In this document: in pieces, positions 56,135 to 63,936 of the stretch
How positions within the stretch are numbered: the first letter of the stretch is position 1
Layout of the letters: every line of letters begins with the position of its first letter
Assembly (NCBI GenBank): GCA_963678275.1
Contig: OY782765.1
Coordinates: 6,138,001-6,202,000 of the forward strand
Direction: 5' to 3'
From: G963677445 sp963678275
GTDB lineage: Bacteria > Bacteroidota > Ignavibacteria > Ignavibacteriales > Melioribacteraceae
Length of the DNA stretch: 64,000 nt
Program-made: the position numbers and the translations under genes
The notes under the pieces: generated by a model
The model's database searches: none
Told to the model about the DNA's origin: nothing
The model's input: the letters and a program-made list of their open reading frames with translations, nothing else

Positions 56135-57001
56135 TTAAAATATCCAGGTATATCCAAATGAAACTGAAACTATGACATGGATAATCATTATTATCAGCAT
56201 GATAATCGCGAAAGGCAAATGCGCGACATGCCAGTAGTTGAATAGTTTCTGCATTATCCTTAATGTTTCAGTTTTTCTTTTTATGGTTAATACTTCACCA
56301 GCTCTGGCAAGAATATCTTTTTTGATCTTTTTATCCAGAGATATGGAATTTAATGTCCTTTTAAATTTAATTCGCTCTTTCCTGAATAATACTGAAATTT
56401 TGAAAGAGTATACTATTCCCCCTAATAAAGTATTTTTTTTCGAAAAATCAACAATGTTTTCGACGTTCTCAAAAAAATCAATTTTACCTGAAGTCTCAGG
56501 ATATAAATTTTTGATTTTATTTACCAGTTCGAGATATTCATTCTGAAGTTCCGAATAGCCGAATGATTGCCCCTGAATGCTGCGGGGTATCTGAATGTAG
56601 ATAAATCGGCCTATCACCCCGCTCAAAACAACAGCGACCATGCTCCAGAAAGCAATAGAGACTATTCCGCCGAACTTAAAAGATGTGTGAAATAAAATAA
56701 GTGCGGGACCGAGCGTGCATAAAAAAATGTGAAATTCGAGCCAGCGTTTCAGAATCCCTGTCCTGGTAAATTTTTTCACTCTTTTTCTGAGCATATATAA
56801 GGCAACACCCGCTATCATCGCCAAAGAGCCGAAAATTCCAAAAGCATGTCCCCAGATCCCTGAAGGTTTTAATGTTTTATAAAGGGAATGAAAAAATCTT
56901 TCCTCAAGCGGCAAATTGTAAAAAGAAAATCCATAATAAGTAATTATTCCGATTGTCATTATGATAATAAGAAAATAAATTACTGGTAAAATTTTTTTCA
57001 T
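56135..57001 (-). CDS. Diheme cytochrome b-like membrane protein
   Basis: A 288-residue inner-membrane protein from the ATG at 57001 (MKKILPVIYFLIIIMTIGII); an upstream ATG at 57073 would add a 24-residue stretch that is not membrane-like. About five helices are visible. Histidines lie in two HX13H pairs, His91/His105 and His261/His275, with additional His52 and His258; such pairs bind two stacked b hemes in ferric reductase-like and cytochrome b561-type proteins. A soluble loop of about 100 charged residues (about 145-245) separates helix sets. It is the first gene of the cytochrome operon, 18 bp before the Fe-S flavoprotein, and would carry electrons across the inner membrane between quinol or flavoprotein and the periplasmic multihemes. 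Confidence 0.82.
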   Translation of the reverse strand: MKKILPVIYFLIIIMTIGIITYYGFSFYNLPLEERFFHSLYKTLKPSGIWGHAFGIFGSLAMIAGVALYMLRKRVKKFTRTGILKRWLEFHIFLCTLGPALILFHTSFKFGGIVSIAFWSMVAVVLSGVIGRFIYIQIPRSIQGQSFGYSELQNEYLELVNKIKNLYPETSGKIDFFENVENIVDFSKKNTLLGGIVYSFKISVLFRKERIKFKRTLNSISLDKKIKKDILARAGEVLTIKRKTETLRIMQKLFNYWHVAHLPFAIIMLIIMIIHVIVSVSFGYTWIF

Positions 57002-57112
57002 AGTTAAACAGATTTGTTCAGATGTTTTGACAAAATATAAGAAAAAAATTGTGCAACCCCTTTCATTTTTCATTTTTTTTTCGATAATTAACCGAATGAA
57101 TCTTCATTATGT
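57002..57112. promoter_or_regulatory. Divergent promoter region of the cytochrome operon and a TPR kinase
   Basis: Only 111 bp lie between the divergent starts at 57001 and 57113, so both promoters must be here or overlap the genes. The stretch is AT-rich with T-runs. No convincing palindrome or exact promoter boxes were identified. Confidence 0.5.
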
Positions 57113-59458
57113 TTGGCCAGATTGAAAAAAACTTTTATAAATATTACCATCGCGGCATTAATGTTCTTCCATTTTACGGGGATAACTGATCTATATTCGC
57201 AAAATTCCGCCGATGACTCTATCCTGAATAAATTATACCAGACAGCCTCGGAACCATCTGTAGAGAAGATAATCGCCTTCACCAAAGACTTGCCAGACAG
57301 CGCTAATAACAGGAAGTATGAGATCCTTTCTGAGGCATTAAGACTTTGTGAGGAGAACAACTTTATTAAACTTAAAGCGGATGTTCTTCTTGAAAGAGGA
57401 ATAATTTTATATCGTCTTAACCGATATGAGGAAGCCCGTGATAATTACCTGCTTTCTCTCGATATATACCGCGCCGCGAATGATTCCACAGGTTTGAGAA
57501 ATGCTTTTGAGGACCTCGGCTATTGTTATGACCGGCTGGGCAATAATGACAGCGCGATTCATGCCTTTACAAGCGACCTGAAGATATCGGAGAAAATGGG
57601 AAATGACTCGACCAAATCGATAGCTTATACGAACCTGGGGCATTTTGCCTGGAGAAACGGAGATTTTTCCAAAGCTCTGGATTACTTTGAACAGGCTCTT
57701 GAAATCAGAGAACAATATGGGATGAAAGAAGAAATAGCCTCTTCGTTGAACAGTATCGGCTCAGTCTACTGGAAAAGGGGCAATTATGGTAAATCACTTG
57801 GCTATTTTATCCGCTCCATGAGAATCAGGGAAGAACTTAATGATACCCTGGGAATGGTGATATCGGGAAATAATATCGGAATCGTCTATCAGAAACTTCA
57901 ATATTTTGAAAAGGCGGAAGACTATTTTAAAAAAGCGCTGAGAACCTCGACCAACGCGAAATACAAATTTGGCGAAAGTTATTCATATTACAATCTTGGA
58001 CAGCTCGCGAAAGAACAGGATGATATCAGGAAAGCAATCAGTTATTTTTCAGGATCGTTTGCTATTTCGGCTAAAATATCGCGGCTTAATTTGAAAATGA
58101 TGACCGAGATTCACCTCGGCGAATGTTATGAATGCCTGGGTGAATTTGAACTGGCGAAGGATTATTATGCTTCAGCCGACAGACAGGCGGTTAAATATTC
58201 AGATGAATTTGTGGAAGCTGAAGCCAAAAGTAAATTAGCCGGTCTTCTTCTAAAACAAAGAGCGAATATTAATGATATAATTCTTCCTCTCTCCAGAAGT
58301 AATGAGATAGCCATTGAACAAAACCTACGTGAAATAAAAGCTGAAAATCATAATTTGTATTACAAGTTATATTCAAGGGAAGGCTTAACACGGGAAGCGT
58401 TGGATAATTATAAAAAATACAAAGAGATCAGGGATGAAATACTCAATGAAAACCTGATGAATAATCTCACAAATATGGTAGTGAAGTTCGAAATTGAAAA
58501 AACTGAAAGTGAGAACAGACTGCTAAGGAAAGATAAAGAACTTCAGCAGGCTGAAATTGAAAAACAAAAAAACCTCAGAAATTTCGGACTTATTTTAGCG
58601 TTCCTTGGCATTTTGTTTGTCATTATTCTTGTGATATTTTATAGAAATAAAATCAGGCAATCAAATGAAATTGCCGCGAAAAAAATTGAGGTGGAAGAAC
58701 TTAACAGTTCGTTATCTGAAAAGAATGAGGAATTAAAAAACAGCAACAATACAAAAGATAAACTGTTTTCAGTGATATCTCATGATCTGCGAAATCCGGC
58801 AGGGGTTGTTCACAATTATTGCCAGCTTCTCGATCAGGAGGTAAATAACTTATCAAAAGGTGAGATCAAAGATATTTCATCCGCGCTGACAAAGGCTACA
58901 GATTCTATCATGGTGCTTATTTATAATCTTCTCGACTGGTCCAGAAGTCAGCTTGGACACATGAAACCAAATTTTGAAAAGATTCCGGTCTCAGCATTAT
59001 TCGAAAATGTTATCAGGACTTACAGCAATTACGCCCAAATGAAATCAATCTCACTGGTGAATAATCTCCGGGAGGAAAAATTTATTTATGGTGATATGAA
59101 TATGATTGATACTATAATGAGGAACCTTATCACCAATTCGATAAAATTTACCCGTACCGGGGGAAAAGTAACTATTGACGCGATCTCGGATGGAGACTTC
59201 TGCATTTTGTCTGTCAGTGATGATGGCATTGGAATGAGTGAGGAATTGAGTAAAAGCCTTTTTAATTCTGATAACAATTTTTCAACTGATGGAACATCAA
59301 AGGAAAAAGGCACAGGTCTCGGATTAATGCTTTGCAGAGAATTTGTTAAACTCAACGGGGGAAAAATTGGTGTGGAAAGCCAGCCCGGTAAAGGAAGCCG
59401 GTTCTGGTTTACTGTTCCTATGGCGAAAAAAGAGGCCGTTCATCTGGAAAGGAAGTAA
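57113..59458 (+). CDS. TPR-containing sensor histidine kinase (divergent from the cytochrome operon)
   Basis: A 781-residue kinase of the same plan as the one at 5950. The start is TTG at 57113 (or the TTG at 57122); either gives a signal peptide ending near DLYSQ. Periplasmic TPR repeats cover about residues 50-400 (SIAYTNLGHFAWRNGDFSKA is one), a membrane helix lies near 495-515, then a coiled coil and kinase core: His557 in FSVISHDLRNPAG, NLITNSIKF, DDGIGM and GTGLGLMLC. No receiver is attached and no regulator gene lies beside it. Its divergent position next to the cytochrome operon makes it a candidate regulator of electron-transfer genes; this rests on position only. Confidence 0.9.
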   Translation: MARLKKTFINITIAALMFFHFTGITDLYSQNSADDSILNKLYQTASEPSVEKIIAFTKDLPDSANNRKYEILSEALRLCEENNFIKLKADVLLERGIILYRLNRYEEARDNYLLSLDIYRAANDSTGLRNAFEDLGYCYDRLGNNDSAIHAFTSDLKISEKMGNDSTKSIAYTNLGHFAWRNGDFSKALDYFEQALEIREQYGMKEEIASSLNSIGSVYWKRGNYGKSLGYFIRSMRIREELNDTLGMVISGNNIGIVYQKLQYFEKAEDYFKKALRTSTNAKYKFGESYSYYNLGQLAKEQDDIRKAISYFSGSFAISAKISRLNLKMMTEIHLGECYECLGEFELAKDYYASADRQAVKYSDEFVEAEAKSKLAGLLLKQRANINDIILPLSRSNEIAIEQNLREIKAENHNLYYKLYSREGLTREALDNYKKYKEIRDEILNENLMNNLTNMVVKFEIEKTESENRLLRKDKELQQAEIEKQKNLRNFGLILAFLGILFVIILVIFYRNKIRQSNEIAAKKIEVEELNSSLSEKNEELKNSNNTKDKLFSVISHDLRNPAGVVHNYCQLLDQEVNNLSKGEIKDISSALTKATDSIMVLIYNLLDWSRSQLGHMKPNFEKIPVSALFENVIRTYSNYAQMKSISLVNNLREEKFIYGDMNMIDTIMRNLITNSIKFTRTGGKVTIDAISDGDFCILSVSDDGIGMSEELSKSLFNSDNNFSTDGTSKEKGTGLGLMLCREFVKLNGGKIGVESQPGKGSRFWFTVPMAKKEAVHLERK

Positions 59459-60129
59459 GTTTATTTGCCATTCCCTAAGCTGGCAAAGCCAGAACCAAAA
59501 GGAATAATCATAGACTGGCATAACCAGAGACAATGAACCTGTCCGGTAACTGAGCGGAGTCGAAGCTACCGCCGCTGTCAACCTCCGCCTGTGTTCATGA
59601 AAACTTTTCCATTTTGCGTAGAATTTAACTTCTTACTGAGTAATCATAAACTGTCAGAGCCGGAAGTGAAGAGTGGTTAGTTGAGAGTGAAGAGTAAAAA
59701 CAACTCAATGATTAAAAAAACGATTTCGATGGCGACTTCGATTTGGATTTCGATGGCTAACTTATATCCGGTCAGTCTTTTTATTCCCTGTAATCCTGAC
59801 TCTGCTTCTTACGCCGATCATTAGAAAATTCCGATGGAAATATTGCCTGTTTGAATAAGGTTAATAAGGTTTTATTTTTTTAGGTGGTTATCTCTGCTAC
59901 TAAGGTTAAAAATAAAAAACAGGTTTCCTTCTTTGTCTGAATTCGCAATTCGTCATTCGTCATTCGTCATTCGTAATTTCTTTTGTGGGATTTTATATTT
60001 TGGTGATTGTCCGGCTTTTCTTCCACCTCAATCAACGAAATCTGCGGCTCTCTTGACCCTACTAATTGTTCATTATTAATTGCCTTTCAGCCATTTTTAG
60101 CGGGATGTCGGTTGGTAATGTCCCTGGAA
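59459..60129. other. Repeat-rich intergenic region
   Basis: The gap holds an inverted copy of repeat B (59608-59664), a CTGAGCGGAGTCGAAG segment of a type common in this phylum (59550-59566), GATTTCGAT-like degenerate repeats (59722-59757), and four tandem ATTCGTC-like heptamers (59946-59976). No gene or terminator with T-run was recognised. Confidence 0.6.
59608..59664 (-). repeat. Dispersed repeat B, copy 4 (inverted, extended)
   Basis: On the minus strand it reads CTGACAGTTTATGATTACTC and later TTCTACGCAAAATGG, matching copy 3 at 43752 over about 57 bp with a few changes. A more diverged fragment lies at 59483-59530. Confidence 0.55.
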
Positions 60130-60756
60130 TTACTTATTCTTTACTTGTGTAAAGAGATATAACATTTCTGCCGCGATCTCAATGCTTTTCTCTTCATATT
60201 TTTCTGATTCCCTGTTTGTCCCGTCATAAATTTTTGGATCTTCGTAGGGGAGTGAAAAACGTCTTTCCGCGCCGGGAATAAATGGGCAGTTTTTTTCGGC
60301 ATGGGAACATGTCATTACAGCCGCGAAATTTTCAGAAGGATTAAAATTATCACTGAATAATTTGGAGAAACATTTAATCGCTTTTTTCTCTTCAGAATAT
60401 TTTACCAGGTATAAGGGATTTTCAGTTGTGTCTGACATACTTACCTGAAAACCTGCCTTTTTAATTACGTGAACCGCGTTTTCATTAAAGGCTGTTGTCT
60501 CGGTTCCACCCGACCAGCAGATAACATTTTCAATACCGTAAAATTCAGCCGCGGTCTGAGCCCATATCTGCGCCAGGTGGCTTCTTCTTGAATTGTGAGT
60601 GCAGATGAAAATCAGGTTAATAATTTCTGATTTCTCAGTTTTACCTCTGATATATTCCGCGATATTCGCCAGAGCATCTTTTCTGGCCATCTCCGGACCA
60701 GGCATCCTTTTTGCCGTTTCGGCGATATAGTCTGATATTTTTTTCAATACAGGCAT
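60130..60756 (-). CDS. Arsenate reductase-like low-molecular-weight phosphatase
   Basis: A 208-residue cytoplasmic protein of the LMW tyrosine phosphatase/ArsC (thioredoxin-linked) fold. The P-loop is Cys52-THNSR-Arg58-S (FICTHNSRRSHLAQIW). Later MTCSHAEKNCPF supplies cysteines as in thioredoxin-coupled ArsC enzymes, and LPYEDPKIYDG carries the catalytic Asp-Pro. An N-terminal extension of about 45 helical residues is longer than in standard ArsC and resembles that of a subgroup found in Bacteroidota. It is last in the ArsR-led operon, 15 bp after the CcdA-like gene. Arsenate reduction with electrons from the operon thioredoxins is likely; a phosphatase role is the alternative. Confidence 0.85.
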   Translation of the reverse strand: MPVLKKISDYIAETAKRMPGPEMARKDALANIAEYIRGKTEKSEIINLIFICTHNSRRSHLAQIWAQTAAEFYGIENVICWSGGTETTAFNENAVHVIKKAGFQVSMSDTTENPLYLVKYSEEKKAIKCFSKLFSDNFNPSENFAAVMTCSHAEKNCPFIPGAERRFSLPYEDPKIYDGTNRESEKYEEKSIEIAAEMLYLFTQVKNK

Positions 60757-60771
60757 TAATAGTCCTTTCCT

Positions 60772-61473
60772 TTAATATGTTGTATAAAGCAGATAAATAC
60801 CGGAAATGAATACAAGAGCTCCGCAAATCCTTTTTAACAGAATTAAAATTTTATTCTTTCCTGACCAGTCAAGGTAGTTTTGAACTTTGCCGGCCAGTGT
60901 TCCCGCTGAGGCAATAACAATACAATGTCCGATAGCGAAGGCGCTCAGAATAAAGATTGCGCCGGTGAAATTATTCTGGGATATCTGAAAAACCACACCG
61001 AGAACCGGGGCCATAAAAGCGAATGTGCATGGTCCCAGGGCAATGCCAAAAACCAAACCCAGTAGCAGGGCGGCGGCAAGCTCGTTCCTGCTTCCGGGTT
61101 CAAAATTCTTAATATTCCAGTTCAGGTTTATTATATCCATCAGGTATAATCCCATTATAAAAAAGATAATGGCGACTATATAGTTTCCTGTACTGCCGAT
61201 ATCACCCATAAGACGTCCCATCGAGGCGGTAATAATTCCGATTGCGGCAATAGAGAGAAGAATGCCGGCGGAAAAAACCAGTGAAATATAAAATGTACCG
61301 GTGGTTTTCCCCTTTTTTCGGGCGCTTATAAATCCCACTATCAGCGGAATACTTGAAAGGTGGCAGGGAGATAAGAGCACAGAAACTATCCCCCAGGAAA
61401 AAGAGGCGGCCAATGCCATCCAGATATTGCCTGTGAGCGCGTTATAAAGTGTTGTGAATAAATTCTCTATCAT
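60772..61473 (-). CDS. CcdA/DsbD-like membrane thiol transporter
   Basis: A 233-residue inner-membrane protein with six helices. SVLLSPCHLSSIPLIVGFIS and GIALGPCTFAFMAPVLG each carry the Pro-Cys site that defines the CcdA/DsbD transmembrane family, in which the two cysteines pass reducing power across the membrane. It lies 35 bp after the thioredoxin-like lipoprotein gene, which is its natural acceptor in the periplasm. In this operon it may keep periplasmic thiols reduced for metalloid handling; it may also serve cytochrome maturation. Both are inference. Confidence 0.9.
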   Translation of the reverse strand: MIENLFTTLYNALTGNIWMALAASFSWGIVSVLLSPCHLSSIPLIVGFISARKKGKTTGTFYISLVFSAGILLSIAAIGIITASMGRLMGDIGSTGNYIVAIIFFIMGLYLMDIINLNWNIKNFEPGSRNELAAALLLGLVFGIALGPCTFAFMAPVLGVVFQISQNNFTGAIFILSAFAIGHCIVIASAGTLAGKVQNYLDWSGKNKILILLKRICGALVFISGIYLLYTTY

Positions 61474-61508
61474 TTTTTCATTGGGTAAGTTTAAAAACGA
61501 CTGATGTT

Positions 61509-61928
61509 TTAATTAATTCCGGTAACACCATGTTCAGAAAGCAGTTTTACAATTTCTTCCGAAGGGTAAAATCCTTCATGCCTGTGGAATTCTTTTCCAT
61601 CCTTGTCGATGAAAACCTGGGTTGGGATAAGCCTTATCCCATATTGTTCAGCATATTTTTTCTGATCAGGTTTCCACACGTCATAAAATATAACATTTAT
61701 TTTATCGCCATATTTTGCTTTTATTTCCTCCATAACCGGTACCATTTTTTTACACGGAATACAGTTTACTGAACCAAGTTCGATGAATGTTATTTCCGCT
61801 TTATCTGATAAACTGTTTTTAAAGTGTTCCGAATCATCATCCTGATTACAGCCTGAAATAAAAACTAAAAGAAAAGTTACGGAATAAAGTAACCTGATAC
61901 CGGCAGTTCTAAACTGTTTTCTTATCAA
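61509..61928 (-). CDS. Thioredoxin-like lipoprotein
   Basis: A 139-residue envelope protein with lipobox FISGC (Cys27) after a basic, hydrophobic signal. The thioredoxin fold has the active site GSVNCIPCKKMVP (CxxC), then VIFYDVWKPDQ and the cis-Pro in RLIPTQVFIDKDGKE. It would be anchored on the periplasmic side and reduced by the adjacent CcdA-like protein. Its ATG overlaps the preceding small thioredoxin gene as ATGA. Confidence 0.92.
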   Translation of the reverse strand: MIRKQFRTAGIRLLYSVTFLLVFISGCNQDDDSEHFKNSLSDKAEITFIELGSVNCIPCKKMVPVMEEIKAKYGDKINVIFYDVWKPDQKKYAEQYGIRLIPTQVFIDKDGKEFHRHEGFYPSEEIVKLLSEHGVTGIN

Positions 61929-62170
61929 TTTTCAGCTTCCTTTATCCAGTTAATTATTTGATCATCTTTTGGGATAATGCCCGAACTTACAACTTTTTCG
62001 TTAATTACCAGACCGGGAGTCATCATTACCCCGTAATCCACAATTTTGTTTATATCATTTACCTTCTGAACTTCCGCGTCAAGAGAATTTTCCTGAACCA
62101 GTTCTTTTACTCTGTTCTCAAGTCGTTCACACTTACGGCATCCGGTGCCGAGCACTTTAATTACGGTCAT
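61925..62170 (-). CDS. Small thioredoxin-like protein (MTH895/TM0996 family)
   Basis: An 81-residue cytoplasmic protein. The pattern MTVIKVLGTGCRKCERLENR (CxxC) and the cis-Pro segment YGVMMTPGLVINEKVV match the small redox-active thioredoxins that usually sit next to DUF318/ArsP-type permeases, as here (9 bp downstream of the permease gene). It probably supplies electrons to the arsenate reductase-like enzyme or acts on the permease substrate. Confidence 0.93.
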   Translation of the reverse strand: MTVIKVLGTGCRKCERLENRVKELVQENSLDAEVQKVNDINKIVDYGVMMTPGLVINEKVVSSGIIPKDDQIINWIKEAEN

Positions 62171-62179
62171 AATTTTCTC

Positions 62180-63481
62180 CTAAAATAAATTTCCAAATAA
62201 AAGGCCTGAAATAGTGGCCATGATAATTACCAGTCCGACGTAAACGGCGGTTTTCTGACCACCAATTACACTTCTTATTACTAAAATATTGGGCAGTGAA
62301 AGGGCCGGTCCGGCGAGCAGAAGAGCCAGGGCAGGTCCTTTTCCCATTCCTCCTGCTATCAGTCCCTGCAAAATCGGTATTTCTGTCAGGGTCGCGAAAT
62401 ACATAAATGCCCCGGCGAAAGAGGCGAAAAAGTTAGCCCCGAGCGAATTGCCGCCGACGAGTCCGGCAATCCAGTTATCGGGAATAATGCCTCCGCCGTT
62501 TTCAGGATTTCCAAGCAGGAAACCGGCGATCAGCACACCGGCAAAAAGCAGCGGCATTATTTTCCGGGTAAATCCCCATGTTTCTCCCAGCCAGTCCCGC
62601 GCTTCATCATTTCCGAATGAAAGAAGGATTGTCAGAACAATAATACCGGTGATAAAGGGAATTAAAGGATTTTCGTTCCATAAAATCGCGGATAAGATCA
62701 CCACAAGTAAACCGGAGAGAACGAATATCTTTTTTAATTTAATTATAAATGCGAGGGATATCGCGGTCATAAGAGCAAAGAAAGAAGTGATAAACCACTT
62801 ATAAATATAAATGAAATGAAAAAATCCGCTGTTCTCTTCCGGCTTTCCCCAGGTGGCGAATATGAGAATTCCAAGAAGAGATATAAAATGAAACGCGGTT
62901 TTCCAGGTTTCTCTTTCTTCACCTGGTATATCCATCGATTTTTGCGACGCTGCCAGAGTTTTTTCCTCTTTTCTGTAGATAAAACTCATAATCAGACCGA
63001 TAATAATACTGAATAAAACAGCGCCGATAATCCTTGCTATTCCGAGTTCGAACCCGAGTATTCTCGCTGTCAGTATTATCGCGAGGATATTGACAGCCGG
63101 TCCGGAATATAAAAAGGCGATCGCGGGTCCAAGGCCTGCGCCTCTTTTATGTATTCCTGAAAACATCGGAAGAATAGTGCAGGAGCAGACTGCAAGTATA
63201 CTGCCTGCTGTTGACGCCACCAGGTAAGAAACCCATTTTTTTGCCCCCGCCCCGAGATATTTAATCACGGAATTCTGGCTGATAAAAACCGAGATCACAC
63301 CCGCGATAAAAAAAGCGGGGATAAGGCACAATAAAACATGTTCCCGCGCGTACCATTTAGCGAGAGAAAGAGAATTTAACACCGCGTCCCTGAATTCAGC
63401 TTTTTCGAGCGGTAAAAAGTAAAAGATTAAAAAAACAACAACTATACTGATTAAAATTTTGTATTCATCTTTCCAGTTCAT
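62180..63481 (-). CDS. ArsP/DUF318-type permease (PF03773)
   Basis: A 433-residue inner-membrane protein with about eleven helices. The family motifs are AVCSCTILPMFSGIHKRGAG (with the conserved CSC near residue 100) and, in the second half, FASFAGAFMYFATLTEIPIL with GMGKGPALALLLAGPALSLP. These permeases are linked to export of trivalent organoarsenicals or related metalloid compounds. The gene follows arsR by 50 bp, and that gap contains a second copy of the ArsR operator. The substrate here is not proven. Confidence 0.92.
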   Translation of the reverse strand: MNWKDEYKILISIVVVFLIFYFLPLEKAEFRDAVLNSLSLAKWYAREHVLLCLIPAFFIAGVISVFISQNSVIKYLGAGAKKWVSYLVASTAGSILAVCSCTILPMFSGIHKRGAGLGPAIAFLYSGPAVNILAIILTARILGFELGIARIIGAVLFSIIIGLIMSFIYRKEEKTLAASQKSMDIPGEERETWKTAFHFISLLGILIFATWGKPEENSGFFHFIYIYKWFITSFFALMTAISLAFIIKLKKIFVLSGLLVVILSAILWNENPLIPFITGIIVLTILLSFGNDEARDWLGETWGFTRKIMPLLFAGVLIAGFLLGNPENGGGIIPDNWIAGLVGGNSLGANFFASFAGAFMYFATLTEIPILQGLIAGGMGKGPALALLLAGPALSLPNILVIRSVIGGQKTAVYVGLVIIMATISGLLFGNLF

Positions 63482-63495
63482 AAAAAATCCAAATT

Positions 63496-63515
63496 ATTTC
63501 GGTATATGGCGAAAT
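63496..63515. promoter_or_regulatory. Second ArsR-type operator, before the permease gene
   Basis: ATTTCGGTATATGGCGAAAT, a 20-bp imperfect palindrome, agrees closely with the operator at 63891 in its arms and total length. It sits 15 bp upstream of the permease start, within the 50-bp arsR-permease gap, so the permease may have its own repressible promoter. Confidence 0.65.
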
Positions 63516-63531
63516 GATAAAGTAAATTTTT

Positions 63532-63873
63532 TTATCTGCTGCAAATGATCTCCCTGTCGACCGAAGCGGTTTTTTTTACCAGCTCTGAAAATTCCCTGTC
63601 AGTTTTGCTATATTCAATTATCTGCATGATTATCATTTTTTCAGTCTGATTATCCGGCCATTTAAACTTATAGTTTATCCATTTGCCATCCCGTTCATAA
63701 ACCACAAGATTATTTTTCCGCAACACCGACAAATGCTCTGAAATGGTTGAGTTTGCCATTCCCAGCAGGCTGGTTATTTCACAGACGCAGAGCGGCTTCT
63801 CCATTAAGATGGCGCAGATTTTGAGTCTGTTGGAATCGGACAACGCTTTTAATAAGTTAATAAACCTGTTCAT
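63532..63873 (-). CDS. ArsR-family transcriptional repressor
   Basis: A 113-residue winged-helix regulator. Residues about 5-90 carry ALSDSNRLKICAILMEKPLC then VCEITSLLGMANSTISEHLS, with Cys28 and Cys30 in the LCVCEI metal-site position known from ArsR/SmtB proteins and a further Cys near the C terminus (IICSR). It first represses its own operon and is released on binding arsenite or another thiophilic metal. A sigma-70-like promoter and a perfect 20-bp palindrome precede it. Confidence 0.93.
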   Translation of the reverse strand: MNRFINLLKALSDSNRLKICAILMEKPLCVCEITSLLGMANSTISEHLSVLRKNNLVVYERDGKWINYKFKWPDNQTEKMIIMQIIEYSKTDREFSELVKKTASVDREIICSR

Positions 63874-63890
63874 ATTTTTCGTTTTTTATC

Positions 63891-63910
63891 ATTTCGGTTA
63901 TGACCGAAAT
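63891..63910. promoter_or_regulatory. ArsR operator palindrome
   Basis: ATTTCGGTTATGACCGAAAT: perfect 8-bp arms with a four-base centre, 18 bp upstream of the arsR start. It overlaps the -10 box by three bases, a position suited to repression. Confidence 0.8.
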
Positions 63911-63936
63911 ATAACAAAGGCAGATGACTGTTGCAA
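63908..63936 (-). promoter_or_regulatory. Sigma-70-like promoter of the arsR operon
   Basis: On the minus strand TTGCAA (63931-63936) and TATATT (63908-63913) are separated by 17 bases, just upstream of arsR and overlapping the operator. Beyond it, 63937-64000 holds only an AATTAATAATTAAC run and repeat-like intergenic DNA. Confidence 0.6.
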
